Positions 1 to 8,268 of a stretch of DNA of 64,000 bases are shown piece by piece. Below the pieces are notes generated by a model that made no database searches, was not told the origin of the DNA, and saw nothing but the letters and a program-made list of their open reading frames with translations. A program made the position numbers and the translations under genes. The stretch comes from CAZRCZ01 sp964598765 (GTDB lineage: Bacteria; Sumerlaeota; Sumerlaeia; MVZB01; JAJFLK01). Where the stretch lies: positions 1 through 64,000 of the forward strand of contig CAZRCZ010000011.1 of the NCBI GenBank assembly GCA_964598765.1. The letters run 5' to 3'. Each line of letters opens with the position of its first letter. Within the stretch, counting starts at the first letter, position 1.

Positions 1-25
1 TTCAAAGGGGAAAGGAAGAAAAGTT

Positions 26-1171
26 ATGGCTCCCAAACCCTCAAAAATAGGCATGATCGGCTACGGCTTCATGGGCCGGGCGCATTCCAACGCTTACCGG
101 AAGGTGAACAACTTTTTCGAGCTGAAACACCGTCCCGTCCTCAAGGCGGCGTGCGCGCGCGACAAGGAGAAAATCAAGACGTTCGCCGATCAGTGGGGCT
201 ATGAATCCATCGAGACCGACTGGCGCAAACTCCTCGAGCGCAAGGACATTGACGCCGTGGACATCTGCACGCCGAACAATCTCCACAAGGAAATCGCCAT
301 CGCCGCCGCCGAAGCCGGCAAGATGATCCTCTGCGAAAAACCGCTGGCGATGAACCCCGCCGAAGGGGAAGAGATGGTCAAGGCGGTCGAGAAGGCCAAG
401 GTTCCGAACACGGTTTGGTATAATTATCGTCGCGTTCCCGCCGTGACGCTCGCCAAGCAGTTGATTGACCAAGGCAAACTCGGGCGCATCTTCCATTATC
501 GCGCCGTGTTTCTGCAGGATTGGACGATCTCCGCCGATCTGCCGCAGGGAGGACAGGGGCTTTGGCGGCTCGACGTGAACGCCGCCGGAAGCGGCGTCAC
601 GGGCGATCTTCTGGCGCATTGCATTGACACCGCGCTCTGGCTCAACGGCTCCATCGGCGAAGTGACGGCGATGACCGAGACGTTCATCAAGGAGCGCCAG
701 CACAATCTCACGGGCAAGGTCGAGCCGGTCGGAATTGACGACGCCTGCGCGTTTTTGGCGCGGTTCAAAAACGGCTCGCTGGCGACGTTCGAATCCACGC
801 GATACGCCCGCGGACACAAGGCGCTCTACACATTCGAGATCAACGGCGAGCACGCCTCGATTTCTTGGGACCTGCACGATCTACATCGGCTCGGCTATTT
901 CGATCACCGCGACGAATCGGTCGTGCGCGGCTGGCGTTCGATTCACGTCACCGACGGCGACCAGCCCTACATGGGGCATTGGTGGGTTCCGGGATTGCAG
1001 ATCGGCTACGAACATTCGTTCGTCCATCAGGTCGCCGATTTTCTGGAGAACCTCGCCGCCGGCAAACCGACCTCACCGACCTTCCGCGACGCGCTGGAGA
1101 CGCAATACGTCTGCGACGCGGTGCTGAAATCGGGGAGGAGCGGGAAGTGGGAGAAAGTCGGCGGGCAGTGA
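26..1171 (+). CDS. Gfo/Idh/MocA family oxidoreductase
   Basis: This 381-residue protein has the N-terminal Rossmann nucleotide-binding motif GYGFMG at residues 12-17 and the family EKP motif (CEKPLAMNP) near residue 105, which marks NAD(P)-dependent sugar or inositol dehydrogenases and related oxidoreductases. The C-terminal half fits the family's alpha/beta substrate domain. The length is typical. The ATG at 26 follows a purine-rich ribosome site (aaaggaagaaaag). Substrate cannot be assigned. A sugar isomerase-like gene at 29358 belongs to a family that often works with such dehydrogenases, but it lies 28 kb away. Family assignment is firm; function within the family is open. Confidence 0.92.
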   Translation: MAPKPSKIGMIGYGFMGRAHSNAYRKVNNFFELKHRPVLKAACARDKEKIKTFADQWGYESIETDWRKLLERKDIDAVDICTPNNLHKEIAIAAAEAGKMILCEKPLAMNPAEGEEMVKAVEKAKVPNTVWYNYRRVPAVTLAKQLIDQGKLGRIFHYRAVFLQDWTISADLPQGGQGLWRLDVNAAGSGVTGDLLAHCIDTALWLNGSIGEVTAMTETFIKERQHNLTGKVEPVGIDDACAFLARFKNGSLATFESTRYARGHKALYTFEINGEHASISWDLHDLHRLGYFDHRDESVVRGWRSIHVTDGDQPYMGHWWVPGLQIGYEHSFVHQVADFLENLAAGKPTSPTFRDALETQYVCDAVLKSGRSGKWEKVGGQ

Positions 1172-1195
1172 AGCCCACCGGAGATGTAGCCTGAG

Positions 1196-1438
1196 ATGCG
1201 AGCGCATTACGACTTTTCCAAAGAGAAGTGCAAAAGGAATCCCTATTACAAGCTTTTAACGCGACCAGTCACGATTCGCTTGGACCCTCATACCATCGCT
1301 TATTTCAAAACGGTGGCTGAGGAAATGGGAATCTCCTACCGTCATCTGATTCATCTTTATTTGCGCGAGTGCGTCGCCTCGGGTCGCCGCCCGCAGGCGA
1401 AATGGTCGCGTTCAAAACGGACGGTCATGCGGCAATGA
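1196..1438 (+). CDS. CopG/BrnA-type ribbon-helix-helix antitoxin-like protein
   Basis: The 80-residue basic protein contains a ribbon-helix-helix pattern: the strand VTIRLDPHTIAYF, then two helices around residues 37-60. Its N-terminus (YDFSKEKCKRNPYYK) resembles BrnA/CopG-like antitoxins, which bind DNA as dimers and repress their own operons. No BrnT-like toxin lies upstream. Instead its stop overlaps the ATG of an HNH gene (ATGA at 1435-1438), so the two are probably co-translated. It may be an orphan antitoxin or a regulator of the HNH gene. Family moderately sure, partner inferred. Confidence 0.7.
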   Translation: MRAHYDFSKEKCKRNPYYKLLTRPVTIRLDPHTIAYFKTVAEEMGISYRHLIHLYLRECVASGRRPQAKWSRSKRTVMRQ

Positions 1439-2172
1439 ATCGGAATCGAAAAGAGGAGCAGTGCGTTTATTGCGGAAGTAGGGGACCCCTATCAAGGGAT
1501 CACATTCCGCCACGCTGTGTTTTTGCCGATCCTCTGCCTGCCGATCTGATCACGGTTCCGTCTTGCGATTCGTGCAACCAATCCTTCTCGAAGGACGACG
1601 GGGATTTTAGAACGATGCTTGCGATGGAAATCAAAGCCTCGGAACATCCGGAAGCGGAAAAACTCCAAGACAAAATCGTGAGGAGCCTCAAGAGGCCGGA
1701 AAAACGCGGTTTCACTCGGAGTCTCTTTGAGAAATCCAGACTTGTTGATCTCTTCACTCAATCGGGGATTTACGTTGGAAAATCCCAAACCTACGAGGCC
1801 GATTCCAAACGCCTGAACAAAGTCGCCGAGCGAATCATCTTGGGACTCTTTTGGCATCATGTCGGCAGGCGACTGCCCGACGACTACATTCCGGGAGCGT
1901 CTATCTATTGCGGTGCTGGAATTTCTCCTGACCGATTTCACTCCGCGACCAAGAGACTTGCCGATTTTGCGCTTTCCGGCGAAGAAAAAACCATCGGTAG
2001 GGGAACCTTTACATATTGGCATCGGTTTGCGGATGACGACCCCTGTGGCTCAGTGTGGCTTTTAAGATTCTATGAAGTCACTTGGTTTTTGGGTTGCATT
2101 ATGTCTCGGAGGGAATCGGAATCAAAAAAGGACCTGACCGGTGATTCGGAGTTGCAGAAACAAAGACACTGA
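1435..2172 (+). CDS. HNH endonuclease-like zinc protein
   Basis: This 245-residue protein starts at the ATG that overlaps the previous stop. Near its N-terminus it has CVYCG (Cys10, Cys13), then RDHIPPR and, about 20 residues on, CDSCNQSF, the Cys4 zinc plus DH...N layout of HNH nucleases. The rest (residues 60-245) shows no domain I recognise. Such proteins are common in defence and accessory regions, but phage or housekeeping nuclease roles are possible. The 3' end overlaps the start of the HigB-like gene by 32 bases, so all four genes from 1196 to 2742 may form one transcript. Confidence 0.7.
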   Translation: MNRNRKEEQCVYCGSRGPLSRDHIPPRCVFADPLPADLITVPSCDSCNQSFSKDDGDFRTMLAMEIKASEHPEAEKLQDKIVRSLKRPEKRGFTRSLFEKSRLVDLFTQSGIYVGKSQTYEADSKRLNKVAERIILGLFWHHVGRRLPDDYIPGASIYCGAGISPDRFHSATKRLADFALSGEEKTIGRGTFTYWHRFADDDPCGSVWLLRFYEVTWFLGCIMSRRESESKKDLTGDSELQKQRH

Positions 2173-2422
2173 AACAATTCTGACTCGCGGTTATTCGCGC
2201 GGATTGCCCGCCGACATCCAGCGCGTCGCCTTGAGGAAACTCCGCATGTTGAACAACGCTCCGACGCTCAACGAACTGCGCGTTCCACCGGCGAACCATT
2301 TGGAAAAGCTTGGAGCCGACCGAGCGGGTCAATACAGCATACGCATCAACGACCGCTGGCGTATTTGCTTTGAATGGCGCGGCTCCGACGCCTATAATGT
2401 TGAAATCGTGGACTACCACTGA
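2141..2422 (+). CDS. higB: HigB/RelE-family toxin
   Basis: The 93-residue protein matches HigB ribonucleases of type II toxin-antitoxin systems, which cleave ribosome-bound mRNA. It has the N-terminal MIRSCRNKDTE block and the core GQYSIRINDRWRICFEW, the most conserved stretch of the family. The start is GTG at 2141, inside the 3' end of the HNH gene. The antitoxin gene follows 11 bases after the stop, the toxin-first order usual for higBA. No inactivating change is seen. Confidence 0.9.
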   Translation: MIRSCRNKDTETILTRGYSRGLPADIQRVALRKLRMLNNAPTLNELRVPPANHLEKLGADRAGQYSIRINDRWRICFEWRGSDAYNVEIVDYH

Positions 2423-2433
2423 GGAGCAAATTC

Positions 2434-2742
2434 ATGCGTAAAAAAATGGCCCCGATTCATCCCGGCGAAGTTTTGTCGGAAGAATTTCTCAAGCCGATGG
2501 GATTGAGTCGGTCCCGCTTGGCCGCTGACATTCGCGTTCCGGCGCGTCGCATCAACGAAATCGTCTCGGGCAAACGCGGGATGACGGCGGAGACGGCGCT
2601 TCGACTGGGCCGCTATTTTGGCATCTCGCCGCAATTTTGGCTCGGTTTGCAAAGCCAATATGAATTGGACGTGGCCGAGGACAAGTTGAGCGCGCGCCTT
2701 AAACGCGAGGTTAAAGTTTACGCCGTCGTCGGCCAGCCGTAA
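2434..2742 (+). CDS. higA: HigA-family antitoxin (XRE helix-turn-helix)
   Basis: The 102-residue protein has the HigA hallmark IHPGEVLSEEFLKPMGLS at the N-terminus, then a helix-turn-helix (residues about 24-60, with LAADIRVPARRINEIVSGKR) and the PQFWLGLQ block. HigA binds and blocks HigB and represses the shared promoter. It lies 11 bases after the toxin gene. Full length and apparently intact. Confidence 0.93.
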   Translation: MRKKMAPIHPGEVLSEEFLKPMGLSRSRLAADIRVPARRINEIVSGKRGMTAETALRLGRYFGISPQFWLGLQSQYELDVAEDKLSARLKREVKVYAVVGQP

Positions 2743-2903
2743 TACACAGAATCTACTGAATTGCCTCATTGCGTCTCCGCGCCTTTGCGTTAATTTCTTT
2801 CGGCCTCCATTTGCCCCTTGCAAACGCCCCATCGTGGCGATAAATGTTGAGCCGCGAAGGGAACCGGGCTTCGCTTCCAAAATTTGCGGAGGCATGACGA
2901 AGA

Positions 2904-3212
2904 TTGAAAACGCGCGTTGACGATCTGGGTCTTTTGGAGGACCGCCTCGAAGGTCTGCTCGACTATCTGGGCGACGCCTTGAAAAGCAACGAGGAACTTC
3001 GCAAGCGCAACGGCGCGCTGGAAATGCAGGCGGGCGAACTCAAGGCGCTCCGCGATCAAAACCACAAACTGCTCTCGCAAATCGAAAAACTTCAAAAAGA
3101 AATCCACTCCATCGGCGACCGCGAGGGGCAAATCCGCGACCGCCTTCAGGGCATTCTCAAGAAAATTGACACGATGGAGGAAGTGCTGGCCGGCCAAGCC
3201 GCCGCCGAGTAA
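2904..3212 (+). CDS. ZapB-like coiled-coil cell division protein
   Basis: This 102-residue protein is almost entirely charged heptad repeat (residues 8-95), predicted coiled coil, with no signal peptide. It is followed 6 bases later by zapA. Small coiled-coil proteins next to zapA are commonly ZapB-like factors that help organise the FtsZ ring, so that role is inferred mainly from context. The start is taken as TTG at 2904, with a GGAGG-like site 11 bases upstream; the nearer ATG at 2894 is out of frame and terminates after 8 codons. Confidence 0.65.
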   Translation: MKTRVDDLGLLEDRLEGLLDYLGDALKSNEELRKRNGALEMQAGELKALRDQNHKLLSQIEKLQKEIHSIGDREGQIRDRLQGILKKIDTMEEVLAGQAAAE

Positions 3213-3218
3213 ATTCCG

Positions 3219-3515
3219 ATGGCCGAAAAATCCACCATCTCCCAGAAAATCTCCATCGGCGACCAATCCTTCAGCATCCGGATTCACCCCGACGAAAAAT
3301 CCTACTACGACCGGATCGCCAAATACGTCGAGACGGCGCACGCCGACGTCCGCAAGCACGGCGTCGTCGGGGGACCGCAGGTCTGGGCCATGACCGCCTT
3401 TCAGATCGCCATCGAGCTTTTCGACACGCGCACCGAGGCCGGGGGATTCGTGGACGAACAGGAGCGGGTGAAAAAGATGATCCGCCGGATCGAAGCGGCC
3501 ATGCCGAAGGAATAA
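3219..3515 (+). CDS. zapA: Cell division protein ZapA
   Basis: The 98-residue protein has the ZapA pattern: a short beta hairpin (ISIGDQSFSIRIHPDEKSYY) followed by a long helix containing VWAMTAFQIAIELFDTR. ZapA binds and bundles FtsZ at midcell. It sits directly after the ZapB-like coiled coil and before recA, suggesting a small division operon. Typical length. The assignment rests on the fold pattern and neighbours. Confidence 0.85.
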   Translation: MAEKSTISQKISIGDQSFSIRIHPDEKSYYDRIAKYVETAHADVRKHGVVGGPQVWAMTAFQIAIELFDTRTEAGGFVDEQERVKKMIRRIEAAMPKE

Positions 3516-3527
3516 GAGAATTAACAG

Positions 3528-3643
3528 TTAAACACGAAGACACAAAGAAGGCGCGAAGACCACAAAGAAGAAATACGGCGGGCGCAGAGCGTTTCGCTTC
3601 CCTAGAATTCAATCTTCGTGCCTTCTTTGTGTCTTCGTGTTTA
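3528..3643. repeat. Long inverted repeat between zapA and recA
   Basis: Two 32-base arms at 3528-3559 and 3612-3643 are inverted copies with one mismatch, separated by about 52 bases. The arm core reads cacgaagacacaaagaaggc. It could form a strong hairpin in either direction, acting as a bidirectional terminator or as part of the recA leader. The same word family (accaagacacgaag and variants) occurs between other genes here, so it belongs to a dispersed repeat rather than a gene-specific site. Confidence 0.8.
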
Positions 3644-3678
3644 AGTATTTCCGATTTGAAGAGGGGAGGAATTTTATC

Positions 3679-4737
3679 ATGGCACGCAAAGCACCGGCCA
3701 AACCGGCCGACGACGGACGATTGAAGGCGCTCGATCTCGCCCTCTCACAAATCGCCAAGAATCACGGCGAGGGCTCCATCATGCGGATGGGGGAGGTCGA
3801 GGTGCAGGACGTGCCGAGCATTCCGACCGGCTCAATTTCGCTCGACGCCGCGCTGGGGATCGGCGGCCTGCCGCGCGGCAGGATCGTCGAGATTTTCGGC
3901 CCCGAGTCCTCCGGCAAGACGACCCTCGCGCTTCACGTCGTCGCCAACGCGCAGAAGGCCGGCGGCATCTGCGCCTACATAGACGCCGAGCATGCGATGG
4001 ACCCGGTCTATTGCCGCCAGCTTGGCGTCAACCTCGATGAGTTGCTGATTTCCCAGCCCGACAACGGCGAGCAGGCGCTCGACATCACCGAGCAACTGGT
4101 CCGAAGCAACGCGCTGGACGTGATCGTCGTGGATTCGGTCGCCGCGCTCGTGCCCAAGGCGGAGATCGAGGGGGAAATGGGGGACAGCTTCGTCGGGTTG
4201 CAGGCGCGTCTCATGTCGCAGGCTCTGCGAAAACTCACCGCCGCGGCCGCGCGAAGCAAAACCTCGATCATCTTCATCAACCAAATCCGCGAGAAAATCG
4301 GCGTCATGTTCGGGAGCAACGAAACGACGCCGGGCGGCCGCGCGCTGAAATTCTACTCTTCGATCCGGCTCGACATCCGGCGCATCGGCGCGATCAAGGA
4401 TGGAGACCGCAACATCGGCAACCGCGTGCGGGTGAAGGTCGTGAAAAACAAATGCGCGCCGCCGTTCCGTCTGGCGGAATTCGACGTTCTTTTCGGCGAG
4501 GGAATCAGTTTCCACGGCGACTTGCTCGATCTGGCGACGACCGACGGGATCATCGAGAAGAGCGGCTCGTGGCTCAGCTACGAGGGGAACCGCATCGGCC
4601 AAGGACGCGACGCGGCGCGATTGTGGCTCAAGAAAAATCCCGATATTTCCACGCAAATCGAAACCAAGGTCCGCGAAAAAATGACGACCGATCCGGGCAA
4701 GGTCGGCGCGCCGGCCGGGGCCAGCGCGGAAGAGTAA
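3679..4737 (+). CDS. recA: Recombinase A
   Basis: This 352-residue protein is RecA, the ATP-dependent strand-exchange protein of homologous recombination and the SOS co-protease. It has Walker A GPESSGKTT at residues 74-82, the Walker B region (DVIVVDSVAAL), the L1 and L2 DNA-binding loops (GEMGDSFVGLQARLMSQAL; INQIREKIGVMFGSNETTPGG) and a usual C-terminal domain. The ATG at 3679 follows the strong ribosome site gaggggagga. An in-frame upstream ATG at 3637 would add 14 unneeded residues. No obvious LexA box was seen in the leader, which is occupied by the inverted repeat. Confidence 0.98.
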   Translation: MARKAPAKPADDGRLKALDLALSQIAKNHGEGSIMRMGEVEVQDVPSIPTGSISLDAALGIGGLPRGRIVEIFGPESSGKTTLALHVVANAQKAGGICAYIDAEHAMDPVYCRQLGVNLDELLISQPDNGEQALDITEQLVRSNALDVIVVDSVAALVPKAEIEGEMGDSFVGLQARLMSQALRKLTAAAARSKTSIIFINQIREKIGVMFGSNETTPGGRALKFYSSIRLDIRRIGAIKDGDRNIGNRVRVKVVKNKCAPPFRLAEFDVLFGEGISFHGDLLDLATTDGIIEKSGSWLSYEGNRIGQGRDAARLWLKKNPDISTQIETKVREKMTTDPGKVGAPAGASAEE

Positions 4738-4742
4738 GTTTT

Positions 4743-4832
4743 TTGGACGCGGAAACACGCGGATTACACGGATAAAATGCGGAGGAATGAACCCGTGTAA
4801 TCCGCGTTGATCCGTGTCGTTCCGTGTCCAAT
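4743..4832. repeat. Cacggattacacgg-type inverted repeat after recA
   Basis: An imperfect inverted repeat with arms around 4743-4771 and 4793-4832 is built from variants of acgcggattacacgg. It may terminate recA transcription. Related words occur at about 18409-18435, 32899-32957 and 36985-37055, all between genes, so this is a dispersed intergenic repeat family. Confidence 0.7.
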
Positions 4833-5030
4833 AAAACATCAAAATTTGCAAACTCCGCATCCAAAAGATGTCCTATTTTCAACAACCCTGACATCGGGAC
4901 CGGAGAGACAACCAAGCCTTAAATCGTTTCAATTCAAGCCTCTGAAAAAAAGCGGATGGATCGGACCATGTTTTGCTCCGTGCTTAATCCGATTCGCCGA
5001 TGAACGGTGAAGAAGGAAAGATGAAACCCC

Positions 5031-5309
5031 ATGAAATCGCTCCTGAGACTTCCCGCCGGTTTGCTCCCCGCCCTGCTTTTTGTGATCTCGGGATTGGGCG
5101 GACTCCAATCGAGTTGGAGCGGGCCTCTTGTCATGGCAACCCTTTTTGGCGGACCAATTTATTTGTTTTTCTGGAGCTACCTTCACTTTTGCGACTCGGA
5201 AGGAATCGCGTCGGGGATTTTTTCCACGATCACGCTCACGGTCGGCATGTGCATTTTGAATGTCTTTCTCGGCGCGGCGGGATGCAAATTCTTGGGCGGC
5301 AAAATCTGA
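5031..5309 (+). CDS. Small membrane protein, paralogue of 5398 gene
   Basis: A 92-residue hydrophobic protein with about three predicted membrane segments and no recognised domain. It resembles the next gene: LLPALLFVISGL here matches LSPAILFVISGF there, and CILNVFLGAAGC matches YALNVLLAIAGC. The pair is probably a tandem duplication. The ATG at 5031 follows an aaggaaag site 11 bases upstream. No function is proposed. Confidence 0.6.
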   Translation: MKSLLRLPAGLLPALLFVISGLGGLQSSWSGPLVMATLFGGPIYLFFWSYLHFCDSEGIASGIFSTITLTVGMCILNVFLGAAGCKFLGGKI

Positions 5310-5397
5310 AATGAGGAGATTTAGTTTTTACCGCAGAGTCACGGAGACACAGAGAAGAATTTGGTATGGAACACAACCGCAATAGGAAACCCGCATC

Positions 5398-5757
5398 ATG
5401 AGCGCCGAACCTGATTCGCAACCGCCGATTGCGCCGTCGCATAAGCCATGGTGGGACCATCTTCTCGTGAGGGTGTTGACCGGTCTCTCGCCGGCGATCC
5501 TATTCGTAATTTCCGGATTTGATAAACGTCGCGGTGATGGAGGAGCACCGCTTGAGGGCTTCGGTTTCTATTTTTTCGGGGCGGGTCTTTTAGGCGGTCC
5601 GTTGATCCTTACAGGGTGGAGTCTGGCGGTCTTGCCATCGGGAAAAAGTAAGCCGAGTCGGTTGATTCGGGCGGCGGGTTTGGCTTTCTTGATGTATGCT
5701 TTGAATGTTCTCCTCGCGATTGCCGGATGCGGGGTCGTCGAGTTGATGAGAAGGTAA
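5398..5757 (+). CDS. Small membrane protein, paralogue of 5031 gene
   Basis: A 119-residue protein with a proline-rich N-terminus, about three membrane segments and a C-terminal SKPSRLIRAAGLAFLMYALNVLL block. It shares two motifs with the 5031 gene and lies on the same strand 88 bases downstream. The gap between them holds an accgcagagtcacggagac repeat (5331-5349). A 16-base leader word (5365-5380) is repeated exactly before the lipoprotein gene at 6116. Function unknown. Confidence 0.6.
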   Translation: MSAEPDSQPPIAPSHKPWWDHLLVRVLTGLSPAILFVISGFDKRRGDGGAPLEGFGFYFFGAGLLGGPLILTGWSLAVLPSGKSKPSRLIRAAGLAFLMYALNVLLAIAGCGVVELMRR

Positions 5758-5773
5758 CCATGAGAGTTTCATC

Positions 5774-6090
5774 GGGCGAGCCAACGGCTCGCCCCTACCA
5801 CAAGGATTTCACGCTTAGTAGGCGCGACCCGGTGGGTCGCCCAAAGATGCCGCATTGAGTTTCGACGGAGATTGACCCAGCCTCGGCAGAGGCGAAATAG
5901 CCGTAGCCCCGCGCGGAAGCGCGGGGACGGGGGGCCGACCGTCCCGATTTTGAGCCGCGGGAGCGGCGGCATAAATTTGAATCGGAATGATTATGTCGCT
6001 CCTGCCGGAGCTTGGGCATCGCAAGACGGCGCCGAAAACCCCGCGCTTCCGCGCGGGGCTAAAATTATGCCGCCGCTGACGCGGCTTTGA
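5774..6090. repeat. Palindrome-rich intergenic array
   Basis: This 320-base gene-free stretch is packed with palindromes. They include a gggcgagcc/ggctcgccc hairpin at 5774-5794, a gcgaccc/gggtcgc hairpin at 5823-5839, a ccccgcgc/gcgcgggg hairpin at 5907-5926 and its mate at 6039-6058. An outer pair of gccgc-rich words lies near 5950 and 6070. The last two pairs form a nested inverted repeat of about 150 bases. No coding potential is convincing. Confidence 0.75.
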
Positions 6091-6115
6091 TGTATTTTAT
6101 GGAACACAACCGCCG

Positions 6116-6631
6116 ATGAAACCACGCCGAATTCCAATTCCTTTCCAAAAATTCAATCGAAGCGTCCGGACGCTCTTGGCGTCCCTCGCGCTGGGGGCCG
6201 TGGCGCTAGCCGTGACGCCGGGATGCTCGACGCTGATGCCTGACCATCCGAAGCTTGTGGTCAGCATTCCCGCCAGCGCGGGCGCGGTTCTTGGGGCGAT
6301 AGCGGGAATACCGGCTGAGATTGTATGTTTACCCGTGACAATCCCGCTGGATTCCAAATATCCCCATCTCATTCCGCCGCTAGGTAATGAGGATATTACA
6401 GCAAGCGTCATTTTCGCACCAGCGTTTCCCTTCAGTTACGTGGGTTCGGCAATTCTGGGCGATCCTTTTTGGCTCGCTTTTGGATGGTGGGGTTTGCCCG
6501 ACGATGCGCCTGTTGAACTGCGCTCTCCGAAGTATCTGATATTGCCGCCAAACCGAGAGGTAATTGAAAAAGTGGAAAACTATGGTAATTCAGACCGGAG
6601 CAAAGAGAAGGATGCCGGAAAGAAGAAATGA
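6116..6631 (+). CDS. Lipoprotein coupled to radical SAM/Lgt genes
   Basis: A 171-residue protein with a lipoprotein signal: a basic n-region, the hydrophobic stretch LLASLALGAVALAVTPGC, and lipobox Cys near residue 37. The mature part has a possible glycine/alanine-rich membrane-seeking segment (SAGAVLGAIAGIPAEIV) and a lysine-rich tail. It resembles short lipoproteins of the YceK type, though this is only a visual impression. The stop overlaps the ATG of the radical SAM gene (6628-6631), so the two are co-translated. Confidence 0.75.
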   Translation: MKPRRIPIPFQKFNRSVRTLLASLALGAVALAVTPGCSTLMPDHPKLVVSIPASAGAVLGAIAGIPAEIVCLPVTIPLDSKYPHLIPPLGNEDITASVIFAPAFPFSYVGSAILGDPFWLAFGWWGLPDDAPVELRSPKYLILPPNREVIEKVENYGNSDRSKEKDAGKKK

Positions 6632-8268
6632 AGGACGAAATTTCCAACCTGCCCCGCCTTCTCAAGCAAACCACTAGCCGTTGTCCGGTTTGCCACGCTC
6701 CGGCGCCGGCGAGCGTGATCGCGCAGGGGGGAAAGGTTTATCTGAGCCGAATCTGCGCCGAGCATGGGGAGCGGACGTTTTGCATCAGCAGTGACGAGCG
6801 GTTTTATTATCTTTCGCAAGGAAGCCGGAAGGAAGAGGACGCGGCGTGTTGCGGGCCGGAGTGCGGGTGTCATAATTTCTCTCTTACTCCTTCCGATGAT
6901 CCTTCTCCTACTCCTTCTCATTCTCCGAAAATTCCCGACTCCCAACTCCCTTCCCTGTCAGGGAGGAGGAAGGGGGAGGATCGAGAACGCGCGACCAACC
7001 CTCACCCTACCCTCTCCCTTGAAAAGGGAGAGGGGTTTAAGTCGCCTTCGGTTATTCCGGCTCCGTCGGCGGCAAGCCGCCTCGACGAAAGCGGGAGCAA
7101 GCTCCCGCACTCCACAAGCCAAACGGTTCCCTCTCCCGACCCCTTCGACACGCTTTCCACTTGCCTCGCGCTCATTGAAATCGTGGATTCGTGCAATCTG
7201 ACCTGTCCGACCTGCTACGCCGATTCGCCGCATCAGAAAGAAGTCGCGCATATTTCATTCGAGAATTTTCGCTCGCGCGTCGAGGGGGTGATTGCGCGCA
7301 AGGGAGCGATTGACATTCTGCAATTCTCCGGCGGGGAGCCGACGCTTCATCCGCAATTTTTCGAGTTGCTGGAATGGGCGCAGAGCCACCCGAAAATCGG
7401 CTACGTTCTGATCAATACCAACGGCGTCCGGCTCGCCAACGATCCGGCGTTCGCGGGCGAGATGAACCGCCGGTTCCGCCGCACGAAGGTTCAGCTTTAT
7501 CTGCAATTTGACGGACCGCAGGAGACTGGGCAACGGGAGTTGCGCGGGGCGGATATGCGCGAGTTGCGTCGGCGCGCGATCGAGGCGGCGGGAAAAATGG
7601 AAGGGGGCGGATTGCCGATCACGCTCGCCATGACCGTCACGCCAGAAAATCTCGGGCATCTTTGGGAGACGGTCCGGTTCGGTTTGGAGTTTCCGCACGT
7701 TCGAGGCGTGGCGTTTCAGCCGATGTTCTTTTCGGGGAGGTATTTTAATTCTTTTCCTTCTCCTACTCCTTCTCATCCTCCAAACGCTCTCCCGCGTCTC
7801 AACACCGCCGACGTCATTCTCAATCTCGTCGAACAATCGGACGGCAAATTGAAATACGAGGATTTCACGCCGCTCCCGTGCGGCGATCCCAACTGCGCGA
7901 CGATCGGCTATCTTCTGAAACTCCCCGGCGGACTTCATTCGCTCGCCGAATTTTTCGATTTCTCTCGGGTGCAGGATTTCCTCCATGATCGGCTCAACTA
8001 CAATCTTCAAGACCTCGCTCATTGCGGGTGCGAGTCCGAGCCGCTCGGCGCAATTTTGAAGAAGTTGGAATTGGATCCCTCGCGCACGTTCCGGCTTTTC
8101 ATCAAACCGTTCATGGACGCGGCGTCGTGGGATGAGGATCGCATTGACCGCTGTTGCACGCACGTCATCCGGCCCGACGGAAAACTGGATTCGTTTTGCA
8201 GGTATTATTCGGGGTTCAGCGCGGGGAATTCACCGCGGAAACACAGTGAAGAAGCGACGCTGACGTGA
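6628..8268 (+). CDS. Multi-cluster radical SAM enzyme, tetraether synthase (Tes/MJ0619)-like
   Basis: A 546-residue radical SAM protein with CX3CX2C at Cys189/193/196 and the GGEPTLHP motif. Before that core are extra cysteines typical of the Tes/MJ0619 group: C19PVC22, C43AEHG, Cys74/75 and Cys79/81. More follow at the C-terminus (CGDPNC, CGC, CCTHV, FCRYY). In archaea Tes joins lipid tails to make membrane-spanning tetraethers, and bacterial homologues exist. Residues about 86-170 are a repeat-derived insertion (see findings). Four-base overlaps tie the gene to the lipoprotein before it and the Lgt-like gene after it. Family placement is likely; the substrate is inferred to be a lipid. Confidence 0.8.
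   Translation: MKDEISNLPRLLKQTTSRCPVCHAPAPASVIAQGGKVYLSRICAEHGERTFCISSDERFYYLSQGSRKEEDAACCGPECGCHNFSLTPSDDPSPTPSHSPKIPDSQLPSLSGRRKGEDRERATNPHPTLSLEKGEGFKSPSVIPAPSAASRLDESGSKLPHSTSQTVPSPDPFDTLSTCLALIEIVDSCNLTCPTCYADSPHQKEVAHISFENFRSRVEGVIARKGAIDILQFSGGEPTLHPQFFELLEWAQSHPKIGYVLINTNGVRLANDPAFAGEMNRRFRRTKVQLYLQFDGPQETGQRELRGADMRELRRRAIEAAGKMEGGGLPITLAMTVTPENLGHLWETVRFGLEFPHVRGVAFQPMFFSGRYFNSFPSPTPSHPPNALPRLNTADVILNLVEQSDGKLKYEDFTPLPCGDPNCATIGYLLKLPGGLHSLAEFFDFSRVQDFLHDRLNYNLQDLAHCGCESEPLGAILKKLELDPSRTFRLFIKPFMDAASWDEDRIDRCCTHVIRPDGKLDSFCRYYSGFSAGNSPRKHSEEATLT

Noticed and set aside
41..877. Long minus-strand frame opposite the first gene
   Set aside because: Shadow frame of the Gfo/Idh gene: it has no domain or ribosome site and its frame follows third-codon GC bias.
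3516..3678. 6S RNA after zapA
   Set aside because: The gap is filled by a dispersed inverted repeat; no 6S-like open-promoter structure is visible.
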